The position numbers and the translations under genes were made by a program. The notes below the pieces were generated by a model that saw only the letters and a list, made by a program, of their open reading frames with translations, had not been told where the DNA came from and did not search any database. 13,580 nucleotides of DNA from an uncultured Rhodospirillales bacterium (GTDB taxonomy: Bacteria; Pseudomonadota; Alphaproteobacteria; Acetobacterales; Acetobacteraceae), in the NCBI GenBank assembly GCA_903844785.1, contig CAIMVB010000156.1, positions 1-13,580 on the forward strand, given 5' to 3'. Position 1 is the first letter of the stretch. Every line of letters starts with the position of its first letter. Positions 6,589 to 13,580 of the stretch are shown in pieces.

Positions 6589-8176
6589 GGCCACCGCCGC
6601 CGCGCCCCTTTCGCCCCGCGCTTCCTGGGCGGGGCCGGAAATGGCGGTACTGGCGGCGCGGTTTGGCGATTCCTATCGCTGGATGGTGACGATCCCGGCG
6701 ATGATCGGCACGATTGCGACGATTCTGTCATCCACCATTTCCAACGTAGCTTTGCCCGAAATCATGGGCGCCTACGGCATGGGGCAGGACCATGCGCAGT
6801 TGGTTTCCACCGCGTTTCTGGCTTCCGTCACTGGCACCATGTTGCTGAATGGCTGGCTGGTGGATCGTTTTGGTTTTCGGCTGACCTATTCGGCGGCGAT
6901 GCTGATTTTTGTGTTTGGGTCCTTGCTGTCGGGCTTTGCGCCGGAAGAAGGCATGCTGATTTTGGGCCGGGTGCTGCAAGGTGGCGCAGCCGGCATGGTG
7001 CAGCCCCTGGGCATGCAGATTATTTTCATGGTCTATCCGCCGGAAAAGCGCGGTTCTGCCATGGGGCTTTATGCGGTGGGTGTGGTGCTGGCACCGGCAC
7101 TTGGCCCCGCCTTTGGTGGCTTGCTGGTGGATGGCTTTGGCTGGCGATCGGTTTTCTTCCTGGCCATTCCCTTTGCGCTGATTGGCTTGGCGCTGGGCCT
7201 GATTTTAATGCCAGGACCGGCACGAGACAGCGGCAAGCGACGCTTTGATGCACTGGGTTTTGTACTGTTGATCACAGCACTTTTCGCGCTGCTGACGGGG
7301 CTTTCCAGCGGGCAGCGCGAAGGCTGGCAATCCGATGCGGTGGTGACAGAGCTTTCCATCGCTGCTGCTGCTGCCATTGCCTTTGTCTGGTGGGAATTGC
7401 GCAGCCCGGCGGCCATGCTCAACCCGCGGCTTTTCACCGTGCGTGGCTTTGCCTGTTCGGCGCTGGTCGCGCTGGTATATGGCGCGACTCTGTTTGGTTC
7501 GGTTTATCTGCTGCCCTTGTTCGTGCAGACGGTGCAGGGCTATTCCGCCACACGCGCGGGGCTGGTGCTGATGCCGGCGGGGCTTGCGCTGTTGCTGGTA
7601 TTCCCAATCGCCGGGCGCATTGCGGATAAAACCCAGCCCTGGTTGCCGATTGGCATTGGGTTGGTGCTGTTTGCCTATTCCACCTGGCTGATGGTGGATG
7701 TTGGCACGGATACGCCGTTTTGGACTTTGGCGATTTGGATTCTGATTGGCCGGATTGGCTTTGGCATTGCCATGCCCAGCATGAATGCCGGCGCGCTGAG
7801 ATCCCTGCCGCCGCAATGGGTTGGGCAGGGTTCCGGTGCCATTAATTTCGCGCGGCAATTTGGCGGGGCGATGGGGGTGAATTTGCTGTCCATCTATCTG
7901 GAACGCCACACACAGCTTTACGCCCAGGCGCTGATAGCAACACAGGAAGGCCGCGGCAATACCGCCGATTGGCTGCGCGATGCCGAACGGCTGCTGGCGC
8001 AGGAAGGCTTCGCCGATGGCATCGGCCAGGCTTTGGCGCAGGATTATCTGAGCCGCGTGGTGCTGACCCAGGCGAGCATGCTCGCCTTTCGCGACACCTT
8101 TACCGTGCTGGTGCTGATTTGCATCCTCGCGCTTGGCGTGGTGGCGGTGATGCGGGGCGCGAAGCGGCCGGGCTGA
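6581..8176 (+). CDS. emrB: DHA2 family MFS drug efflux transporter (EmrB/QacA type)
   Basis: A 531-residue, mostly hydrophobic inner-membrane protein of the 14-helix DHA2 group, which exports drugs or other small amphipaths using the proton gradient. Motif A-like GWLVDRFGFR is at 91-100. The antiporter motif C region (GVVLAPALGPAFGG, then LLVDGFGW, 167-188) is intact, as is the conserved GRVLQGGAAGMVQPLGM at 129-145. It starts with GTG at 6581, eight bases before the end of the emrA-like gene. The next gene begins 60 bases downstream. With MarR and the adaptor it forms a typical three-gene tripartite efflux operon that lacks its own outer-membrane channel, so it probably uses a channel encoded elsewhere. 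Confidence 0.94.
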   Translation: MSEATAAAPLSPRASWAGPEMAVLAARFGDSYRWMVTIPAMIGTIATILSSTISNVALPEIMGAYGMGQDHAQLVSTAFLASVTGTMLLNGWLVDRFGFRLTYSAAMLIFVFGSLLSGFAPEEGMLILGRVLQGGAAGMVQPLGMQIIFMVYPPEKRGSAMGLYAVGVVLAPALGPAFGGLLVDGFGWRSVFFLAIPFALIGLALGLILMPGPARDSGKRRFDALGFVLLITALFALLTGLSSGQREGWQSDAVVTELSIAAAAAIAFVWWELRSPAAMLNPRLFTVRGFACSALVALVYGATLFGSVYLLPLFVQTVQGYSATRAGLVLMPAGLALLLVFPIAGRIADKTQPWLPIGIGLVLFAYSTWLMVDVGTDTPFWTLAIWILIGRIGFGIAMPSMNAGALRSLPPQWVGQGSGAINFARQFGGAMGVNLLSIYLERHTQLYAQALIATQEGRGNTADWLRDAERLLAQEGFADGIGQALAQDYLSRVVLTQASMLAFRDTFTVLVLICILALGVVAVMRGAKRPG

Positions 8177-8192
8177 TCTTGCCGCTTGGGCG

Positions 8193-8214
8193 TGGCCGTT
8201 CCATCTTGCGGCCA
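8193..8214 (+). other. Weak inverted repeat between emrB and the CoA genes
   Basis: TGGCCG (8193-8198) and CGGCCA (8209-8214) form a six-base-pair stem with a ten-base loop. There is no T run after it, so it is a poor terminator candidate. The 59 bases from 8177 to 8235 hold this repeat and a ribosome site, and no convincing promoter. It may mark an operon border or only partial attenuation. Confidence 0.25.
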
Positions 8215-8223
8215 ATCTCCTGA

Positions 8224-8231
8224 AAGGAAGG
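8224..8231 (+). promoter_or_regulatory. Strong Shine-Dalgarno site before the first crotonase gene
   Basis: AAGGAAGG sits four bases (from its last G) to seven bases (from its AGGA) before the ATG at 8236 and is the best ribosome site I see in the window. It supports that start and suggests that the gene is translated independently of the emrB gene upstream. Confidence 0.6.
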
Positions 8232-8235
8232 TCCC

Positions 8236-9036
8236 ATGGAAGCGCCCGTACTTATTGAAATTACTGATGACATCGCCCTGGTCACGTTGAACCGGCCCGA
8301 ATCGCGCAATCCGCTGGATCCGGAAACCCAGGATGCCTTGATTGCCACTTTCATGAAGCTGGATGCGGAAGCCAAGGCGCGGGTCGCGATCCTGACCGGT
8401 GCGGGCAGTGCGTTTTGCGCCGGCGGCAATGTGCGCCGCATGGGCGAAGCTGCGAGTGGTTCAACGGAGCGCACCCCTGCCCAGGCACGCGGCTATTACC
8501 GCCACGGCATTCAGCGCCTGCCGCGCATGTTCGAACAATTGGAAATCCCCGTCATTGCCGCCGTGAATGGCCCGGCCATGGGCGCGGGTTGTGACCTGAC
8601 CTGCATGTGTGATTTGCGCATTGCCGGCCAATCCGCGCGCTTCGCGGAAAGTTTTGTGAAGCTTGGCATCATTCCCGGTGATGGCGGCGCTTGGCTGCTG
8701 CCGCGCGTGGTGGGCTTTGCCAAGGCGGCGGAAATGTCGCTGACGGGTGATGCGCTATCAGCTGATCAGGCGCTGGCTTATGGGCTGGTGTCTCAAGTAG
8801 TGCCGGATGCGGAATTGCTGGATGCGGCACGCGCATTGGCGCGGCGCATCGCGGCCAATCCGCCGCAAGCTGTGAGGATGGCGCGGCGCCTGCTGCGTGA
8901 AGCCTGGAATAACCGGCTTGATTCCGTGCTTGAAATGTCTTCCGCCATGCAGGCCGTGGCGCATACCACGGATGACCATAAGGAAGCGCTGGCGGCGATG
9001 CGTGAAAAGCGCAAGCCGACCTATAAGGGCGCCTGA
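8236..9036 (+). CDS. Enoyl-CoA hydratase/isomerase family protein (crotonase fold)
   Basis: A 266-residue crotonase-superfamily protein acting on acyl-CoA thioesters. The two oxyanion-hole segments are present: SAFCAGGNV (58-66) and NGPAMGAGCDL (111-121). Compared with rat mitochondrial enoyl-CoA hydratase, the first catalytic Glu (Glu144) aligns with Asp120 and the second (Glu164) with Phe140, so a standard hydratase mechanism is unlikely. IPGDGGAWLLPRVVG (146-160) resembles the PaaG-like isomerase group, with an acid (Asp149) next to the PaaG acid position. Isomerase, or another crotonase chemistry, is therefore a fair guess. It ends in KRKPTYKGA, the family's usual C-terminus. The next gene begins three bases after the stop. 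Family is certain, reaction unknown. Confidence 0.92.
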   Translation: MEAPVLIEITDDIALVTLNRPESRNPLDPETQDALIATFMKLDAEAKARVAILTGAGSAFCAGGNVRRMGEAASGSTERTPAQARGYYRHGIQRLPRMFEQLEIPVIAAVNGPAMGAGCDLTCMCDLRIAGQSARFAESFVKLGIIPGDGGAWLLPRVVGFAKAAEMSLTGDALSADQALAYGLVSQVVPDAELLDAARALARRIAANPPQAVRMARRLLREAWNNRLDSVLEMSSAMQAVAHTTDDHKEALAAMREKRKPTYKGA

Positions 9037-9039
9037 TCC

Positions 9040-9882
9040 TTGTTCGCACCGGGGCTGCTTTCCGGGCGGCGCGCGCTGATCACCGGTGGCGGCACCGGCT
9101 TGGGGCGCGCGATTGCGCGGCGCTATCTGCAACTGGGCGCGCGCATCGCGATTTGCGGGCGTCGCTTGGCGGTTTTGGAAGAAACTGCCGCAGCGCTACG
9201 CGCGGAAATTCCCGGTGCGGATATTGCTGTTTATGCCTGCGATATTCGTGATGCCGCCGCCGTGGAAGCCATGCTCGACACCGTCTTTGCCGAAGGCGTG
9301 CCGGATATTCTGGTGAATAATGCGGCGGCGAATTTTCTGGCGCAGACGCATCGGCTTTCGGCGCGCGCCCTGGATGCGGTGCTGGCCACCACGCTGCATG
9401 GCGCGGCTTATTGCACCATGGGTGTTGGGCGGCGCTGGATTGAGGCCGGGCAACCCGGCGTGGTGCTGTCTATCCTGACACTCTCTGCGTTACAGGGCGC
9501 CGCCTTCACCGTGCCATCCGCCATGGCCAAGGCCGGGGTTTTGGCCATGACACAAAGCCTGGCGGTGGAATGGGGCCGGCATGGCATCCGGCTTGTTGCC
9601 ATCGCGCCCGGCACCTTCCCAACCGAAGCGGCGGTGGCGCGGCTGCGTCCCGGTGGTTTGGATCACGGTGATGTGCCGATGAACCGCGCTGGCAAGCATG
9701 AGGAGCTGACGGACCTCGCTGCTTACCTTGTTTCCGAAAATGCCGGCTACATCACCGGCGAATGCGTGGTGATTGATGGCGGGCGGCGATATCTTGGTGG
9801 GGCGCGCGCTGGCGTGCGTGAAATGCTCGGCTGGGATGATGCCGCCTGGGAAAAACAGCGCGAAAAGACACCAAAGAAATGA
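9040..9882 (+). CDS. SDR family oxidoreductase, 2,4-dienoyl-CoA reductase-like
   Basis: A 280-residue short-chain dehydrogenase resembling 2,4-dienoyl-CoA reductase (DECR), which reduces dienoyl-CoA with NADPH. The cofactor loop TGGGTGLG (15-22), an Arg pair after strand two (Arg41-Arg42, typical of NADP binding), and VNNAAANF (92-99) are all DECR-like. So are VPSAMAKAGV with Lys164 (158-167) and a PGTFPTE motif (190-196). Aligned by eye to human DECR1, its catalytic Tyr199 corresponds to Ser149 here, while the Lys (214) is kept as Lys164. Starts with TTG at 9040, three bases after the previous stop, and overlaps the next gene as ATGA. Position between two crotonase-fold genes supports a role in unsaturated acyl-CoA metabolism. 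Confidence 0.88.
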   Translation: MFAPGLLSGRRALITGGGTGLGRAIARRYLQLGARIAICGRRLAVLEETAAALRAEIPGADIAVYACDIRDAAAVEAMLDTVFAEGVPDILVNNAAANFLAQTHRLSARALDAVLATTLHGAAYCTMGVGRRWIEAGQPGVVLSILTLSALQGAAFTVPSAMAKAGVLAMTQSLAVEWGRHGIRLVAIAPGTFPTEAAVARLRPGGLDHGDVPMNRAGKHEELTDLAAYLVSENAGYITGECVVIDGGRRYLGGARAGVREMLGWDDAAWEKQREKTPKK

Positions 9883-10697
9883 CTGAAGCCTTCAGCGAAA
9901 TTCTCTACAGCGTGGCGGACCGCGTGGCGACCATCACGCTCAACCGGCCAGAACGCATGAATGCCTGGTCCACGGTGATGGAAGCCGAAACCCGCGCTGC
10001 CTTCGCGCTAGCGGTGGCGGATGATGATGTGCGCGCCATTGTACTGACCGCCACCGGCAAAGGGTTTTGTGTTGGCGCGGATGTTTCCGCCATCGCCACG
10101 CGTGGCGCGGAACGCCCGACCTATGCGGGCGTCACGCCCCCGCCGGGCGAAGAGCCTCCGAGTGAGGATTTCGCACGGCGCTATTCCTATATGCTCAATA
10201 TCGGCAAGCCGGTGATTGCGGGCATCAATGGCGCGGTGGCAGGGGTTGGTTTTTGCCTGACGCTATTTTGCGACCTGCGCTTCATGGCAGCGGGGACGAA
10301 GCTTTCCACCGCTTTTGCGCGTCGAGGCCTGGTGGCGGAACATGGCAGCGCCTGGATGTTGCCGCGCCTGATTGGGCCGATGAATGCCGCTGATCTTTTG
10401 CTTTCAGGCCGCAGCATCACCGCGGAAGAAGCCGCTGGCATGGGGCTGGTGCGGGTGCTGCCGGCGGATGGTTTTGGCGCAGCGGTGCAGGCTTACGCGG
10501 CTGATCTCGCGAATAACTGCTCGCCACGTTCCATGCGCGTGATCAAGCGGCAAGTGACGCTGGCGCCGTTCCAATCCCTGTCAGAGGCGGTGGAACTGGC
10601 CGAGGTGGAACAGGATGCCACGCGCGGCACGGAAGACCGGCGCGAAGGCGTCGCCGCCTTTCTGGAAAAGCGCAAACCGAATTTTACGGGGCGCTAA
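9879..10697 (+). CDS. Second enoyl-CoA hydratase/isomerase family protein (crotonase fold)
   Basis: A 272-residue crotonase-fold protein, clearly different from the one at 8236. Oxyanion segments KGFCVGADVS (61-70) and NGAVAGVGFCL (117-127) are present. Both hydratase glutamates are missing: the Glu144 position is Cys126 and the Glu164 position is Phe146. ARRGLVAEHGSAWMLPRLIG (147-166) places Glu154 where PaaG-type isomerases and 4-chlorobenzoyl-CoA dehalogenase keep an acid, which hints at isomerisation or another chemistry. A Pro/Glu-rich insertion lies at about 75-97 (PPPGEEPP). It starts at ATG 9879, overlapping the SDR stop. Its stop overlaps the convergent methyltransferase gene by 14 bases. 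Reaction and substrate are unknown. Confidence 0.92.
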   Translation: MTEAFSEILYSVADRVATITLNRPERMNAWSTVMEAETRAAFALAVADDDVRAIVLTATGKGFCVGADVSAIATRGAERPTYAGVTPPPGEEPPSEDFARRYSYMLNIGKPVIAGINGAVAGVGFCLTLFCDLRFMAAGTKLSTAFARRGLVAEHGSAWMLPRLIGPMNAADLLLSGRSITAEEAAGMGLVRVLPADGFGAAVQAYAADLANNCSPRSMRVIKRQVTLAPFQSLSEAVELAEVEQDATRGTEDRREGVAAFLEKRKPNFTGR

Positions 10698-11925
10698 TCA
10701 GCAACCTGTTGGTCTTTTCCATCGCGGCCACCAGCGTCTGAAATTCCCGCGCGAAAACCTCCCGTGCCATGCCATTCTGCGCCAAATTATCGCCAATCTC
10801 GCCAATGCTGCGCTTGCCATCAATGCGCGACAGGATCGCGCCCGCAAGCCGAGGCAGCGGCACCGGCACGGTCAAGCCATCAAAGGTAACGCGTAACACA
10901 CCATCACGCGGAATGCCGGCGGCAAGCTTCGCGCCATCCAATTCACGTAGGCAGGGAATGGCGGTGGGATCATCCCAGGGGGCAGAGATCACCGGCGCAT
11001 CGGCGCGCACGCAATAGGCGATATGCACGCCCATATTCCCGGTGATCGCTTCGGCAAGGGCGGCGCGCTGCATCATATCCATCGCTTCGATCCGTGGGCG
11101 CAGCTTGGGATCGGAAAGATAGGAAAGCGGGTCGTAGCGCAATGGTTCCACCAGACACACAATGCGCAAGCCAGCGGCGGCAATCAGCGCATTGAAGGCC
11201 GGCACGGTGAAAGCGACATCGCGCGGATTGAGCAGCAAATCATAAAGCCCGGCATCGCCGCCCTTTTCATGATCCGTGATCCAGGGGTTACGCCTGAGCC
11301 AGGCGGTTTCCGGCATTTGCCGCCATAGCCGCTTGGCCACTTCCACCCGCGCCGCCGGGGCTTCATCGGGCGGCGCCAGCAAGCGGAGCGCATCCTGCGT
11401 CATGTAAACGCCGGTGCGGCCATGCGGGGCATAGACCATCAACCCCAAACCGCCCCCCGGCGCCAGGACTGAGGCTAACGCGCGCAGCCCCTCCAGCGGA
11501 TCGGGCAGATGATGCAAAACGCCGCAGCAATCAATGTAGTCGAAGGGCCCAAGCCCGCTGCCCGGCAGATCGAGCAACGAACCCTCCTGGAACACCACAT
11601 TGCCAAGCTTGCGCGTCGCCACGCGGGCTTCCGCCACGCGCCGCGCCGCCGCCGAACGATCCAGCCAGGTGACATCGCCGGCCCGCCCGGCAGAGGCCAT
11701 TTGCTGGGCCAGCATCACGGTTGCATCGCCGCTGCCCCCGCCAGCCACCAGGGCGCGCAAGGGTTGGGAAGCGGGGCGGCGGGCGCCGAAAATCCAATGA
11801 TCCACTTCCCGCAAATGGCTCGGGCTGCCGATGATCAGGCGTTTGGCCTCATCCCGAGGCTCCCGCTGGGGATAGGGGTAGGCATCATATTGCGCGGCAA
11901 GCGCGGCATCGGCGGCGTCTTTCAT
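10684..11925 (-). CDS. Class I SAM-dependent methyltransferase with an extra C-terminal domain
   Basis: A 413-residue protein with a Rossmann methyltransferase core: motif I LVAGGGSGDATVML (59-72), an acidic residue after strand two (TWLDRS), and FDYIDCCGVLHHLPDPLEGL (128-147), the HHLPDP stretch being typical of small-molecule and quinone-type methyltransferases. The N-terminus has a QYDAYPYPQREP element (12-23) like that of TPR-linked methyltransferases. The last 85 residues (about 330-413) form a separate basic domain with GAILSRIDGKRSIGEI, resembling a small winged-helix/PqqD-type fold. The substrate is not evident. It is the only gene on this strand here. It converges on the CoA genes with a 14-base stop overlap and is divergent from the IalB-family gene. 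Start at ATG 11925 has no obvious ribosome site. Confidence 0.85.
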   Translation of the reverse strand: MKDAADAALAAQYDAYPYPQREPRDEAKRLIIGSPSHLREVDHWIFGARRPASQPLRALVAGGGSGDATVMLAQQMASAGRAGDVTWLDRSAAARRVAEARVATRKLGNVVFQEGSLLDLPGSGLGPFDYIDCCGVLHHLPDPLEGLRALASVLAPGGGLGLMVYAPHGRTGVYMTQDALRLLAPPDEAPAARVEVAKRLWRQMPETAWLRRNPWITDHEKGGDAGLYDLLLNPRDVAFTVPAFNALIAAAGLRIVCLVEPLRYDPLSYLSDPKLRPRIEAMDMMQRAALAEAITGNMGVHIAYCVRADAPVISAPWDDPTAIPCLRELDGAKLAAGIPRDGVLRVTFDGLTVPVPLPRLAGAILSRIDGKRSIGEIGDNLAQNGMAREVFAREFQTLVAAMEKTNRLLISAP

Positions 11926-11978
11926 GGGCCTTGTTTACCAGCGGAAGGGCCATTCGGCACCTGGGGTGGCCTTGGCGG

Positions 11979-12007
11979 TTGCCGGGCCTTGGCGGGACCC
12001 GTATCTA
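11979..12007 (+). promoter_or_regulatory. Candidate promoter for the IalB-family gene, possibly leaderless
   Basis: TTGCCG (11979-11984) and TATCTA (12002-12007) are separated by 17 bases. The ATG at 12015 is only seven bases after the -10 box, so transcription would start at or next to the start codon. No Shine-Dalgarno sequence is present before this ATG, which fits a leaderless message. The boxes match the consensus only partly. Confidence 0.35.
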
Positions 12008-12014
12008 GGGCCCC

Positions 12015-12545
12015 ATGCTTTACTTGATTCGTCTTTCGGCGTTTTGCCTTGCCCTGATCGCCCTGCCCGCGCTGGCGCAGCAGCGCCCGGCTACCCCTGC
12101 GCAGCAATCGGCTCAGGCGGGGCCGCGCCAGCTTGGCAATTTCCGGGACTGGACGGCGGCGACCTATCAGGAAAACGGCCAAAAGATTTGCTACGCCTTC
12201 ACCCGCGCCAGCAAAACGGAGCCCAACCGCCAGGGCGTGGTGCTGACCGTGACGCATCGGCCCGCCGGACGCGATGCGGTGGCGCTTGCGGCGGGCTATG
12301 CCTATCCGCGCAATGCGGAAGTGACCATGGCGATCGGCCAGACCAATTTGCCCTTCTATACCGGCGGCAATTCCGCCTTTGCGCGCGATGGCGCCGCGGT
12401 GGTGGCGGCGATGCGTGGTGGCAGCCGCGCCGTGATGCGCGGGCCCGGGGCGGGCGGGCGCGGCACTGCCAATGACCAAATCAGCCTGGCGGGGTTTTCC
12501 GCAGCTTATGACGCGATTGCGCGTGAATGCCCGGTACGGCGATGA
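12015..12545 (+). CDS. Invasion-associated locus B (IalB) family periplasmic protein
   Basis: A 176-residue exported protein. A Sec signal peptide (LIRLSAFCLALIALPALA, cleavage predicted after Ala21 before QQ) is followed by a Gln/Pro/Ala-rich linker. The IalB-like domain then starts with GNFRDWTAATYQENGQKICY (41-60). Two cysteines (Cys59 and Cys172) could make a disulfide in the periplasm. A Gly/Arg/Ala-rich insert lies near 135-150. IalB-family proteins are widespread in alphaproteobacteria, mostly of unknown function. The name comes from Bartonella and does not imply virulence here. The stop overlaps the rlmN start as ATGA, so translation of the two genes is probably coupled. Confidence 0.85.
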   Translation: MLYLIRLSAFCLALIALPALAQQRPATPAQQSAQAGPRQLGNFRDWTAATYQENGQKICYAFTRASKTEPNRQGVVLTVTHRPAGRDAVALAAGYAYPRNAEVTMAIGQTNLPFYTGGNSAFARDGAAVVAAMRGGSRAVMRGPGAGGRGTANDQISLAGFSAAYDAIARECPVRR

Positions 12546-13580
12546 ACGCCAGCCTGGATTTGAACGAGGCTGAACGCGCGCGCATTTTGGCGAAAGCGGC
12601 AGCCTTTGCCCCGCCGCCTGCCACCTTGCCTGATGGGCGGCGGGAATTGGTTGGGTTGTCGCGTGAGGAACTGACTGCCGAAATGCTGGCCATGGGCGAA
12701 AAGCCCTTTCGCGCCAAGCAGCTTTGGCATTGGATTTATCACCAGGGTGAAGCTGATTTCTCCCGCATGAATACCATCGCCAAGCCCATGCAGGCGAAGC
12801 TTGCGGAACGCTTTGTGGTGGGCCGCCCGGAAGTTGCCACGCAGCAAGACAGCGCGGATAGCACGCGCAAATGGCTGTTTCGTTTTCGCGACAAGCAGCA
12901 GGTAGAAACGGTTTATATCCCCTCAGCCGATGAAGATCGCGGCGCGGTCTGCATTTCAACGCAAGTGGGCTGCACGCTTTCCTGCCGCTTCTGCCATACC
13001 GGCACGCAAGCGCTGGTGCGGAATCTGGGTGCGGCGGAAATCGTTGGTCAATTCATGGCGGCGCGCGATTCCTATGGCGAATGGCCAAGCCCCAAGGATG
13101 GCACGCCGCGGCATCTTTCCAACATTGTCGTCATGGGCATGGGAGAGCCGCTTTATAACTATGAGAATGTCGCCAAGGCGCTGAAGATTGTGATGGACCA
13201 TGAAGGCATTGGGCTTTCACGCCGGCGCATCACGCTTTCCACTTCCGGCGTTGTGCCCATGATGGATCGTTGCGGGGCGGAGCTTGGCGTGGGGCTTGCG
13301 GTATCGCTCCATGCTGTGACGGATGAATTGCGCGATGAGATTGTGCCGCTCAATCGCAAATACCCGATTGCGGAAGTGCTGGCCGCCTGCCGGCGCTATC
13401 CTGGTGCTTCCAATGCACGGCGCATCACCTTTGAATATGTCATGCTGCGCGGCGTGAATGATAGTGAGGCTGAGGCGCGCGAATTGGTGCGCTTGATCAG
13501 CGGCATGCCGGCGAAGGTGAATTTGATTCCCTTCAATCCCTGGCCAGGCAGCCCGTATAAAACCAGCACATCGGAAGCAA
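12542..13580 (+). CDS. rlmN: Dual-specificity RNA methyltransferase RlmN (3' end off window)
   Basis: The first 346 codons of a radical-SAM enzyme that methylates C2 of A2503 in 23S rRNA and A37 of certain tRNAs. The radical-SAM cluster ligands are Cys144-X3-Cys148-X2-Cys151 in QVGCTLSCRFCHTGTQ. GMGEPLYNY (199-207), STSGVVPMM, LHAVTDELRDEIVPLN, FEYVMLRGVND and LIPFNPWPGSPY follow in the usual RlmN order. The reading frame is open to the last base of the window. The C-terminal Cys (equivalent to E. coli Cys355) that carries the intermediate methyl group lies beyond it. Starts at ATG 12542, overlapping the IalB-family stop. About 20 residues longer at the N-terminus than the E. coli enzyme before the Cys cluster, which is common in alphaproteobacteria. 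Confidence 0.96.
   Translation, partial: MNASLDLNEAERARILAKAAAFAPPPATLPDGRRELVGLSREELTAEMLAMGEKPFRAKQLWHWIYHQGEADFSRMNTIAKPMQAKLAERFVVGRPEVATQQDSADSTRKWLFRFRDKQQVETVYIPSADEDRGAVCISTQVGCTLSCRFCHTGTQALVRNLGAAEIVGQFMAARDSYGEWPSPKDGTPRHLSNIVVMGMGEPLYNYENVAKALKIVMDHEGIGLSRRRITLSTSGVVPMMDRCGAELGVGLAVSLHAVTDELRDEIVPLNRKYPIAEVLAACRRYPGASNARRITFEYVMLRGVNDSEAEARELVRLISGMPAKVNLIPFNPWPGSPYKTSTSEA

Noticed and set aside
5083..6594. Long minus-strand open frame (503 codons) opposite the MarR and EmrA genes
   Set aside because: His/Arg/Gln-rich translation with no recognisable motif. It is a shadow frame in GC-rich DNA opposite well supported genes.
7205..8215. Minus-strand open frame of 336 codons opposite emrB
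   Set aside because: His/Gln/Arg-rich shadow translation of a membrane protein gene with no family features.
11922..12959. Minus-strand open frame of 345 codons opposite the IalB and rlmN genes
   Set aside because: No domain pattern, low-complexity basic translation, and it lies opposite two recognised genes.

Overview
This is a GC-rich chromosomal window of ordinary housekeeping and accessory genes, with no mobile element, CRISPR array, tRNA or rRNA visible. The order ffs - dnaX - ybaB, the IalB-family gene fused by overlap to rlmN, and the general protein character point to an alphaproteobacterium, most likely Acetobacteraceae or a relative in the Rhodospirillales/Acetobacterales. The family assignment is inferred from remembered protein character and was not computed.

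Left end (minus strand, 1-2400): the small SRP RNA gene (ffs) is followed after 29 bases by dnaX (DNA polymerase III tau/gamma) and then ybaB (nucleoid-associated protein). In many bacteria recR follows, which would lie off the left edge. From 2386 to 2473 a divergent intergenic region with two strong inverted repeats separates ffs from nudC.

Middle left (2474-4936): nudC (NAD(H) pyrophosphatase / RNA deNADding Nudix enzyme) overlaps a small lipoprotein gene on the plus strand. A DUF2244 membrane protein gene converges on them from the minus strand. Divergent from DUF2244 is nth (endonuclease III).

Middle (4933-8176): a compact, translationally coupled drug-efflux operon encodes a MarR-type repressor, an EmrA-like adaptor and an EmrB-like 14-TM transporter. 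A perfect 14-base palindrome lies in the predicted promoter and is the obvious candidate operator.

Middle right (8236-10697): three coupled CoA-thioester genes follow on the same strand: a crotonase-fold protein, a 2,4-dienoyl-CoA-reductase-like SDR, and a second crotonase-fold protein. All three depart from the textbook catalytic residues of their families, so the pathway is not beta-oxidation by simple reading. It may be degradation of an unsaturated, branched or aromatic acyl-CoA.

Right end (10684-13580): a minus-strand SAM methyltransferase with an extra C-terminal domain converges on the CoA genes. Divergent from it, an IalB-family periplasmic protein gene with a possible leaderless promoter is coupled by ATGA overlap to rlmN, which runs off the right edge.

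I found no clear new biological system. The points most worth checking are the palindromic operator, the altered active sites of the three CoA enzymes, and the ffs-dnaX/nudC intergenic structure.
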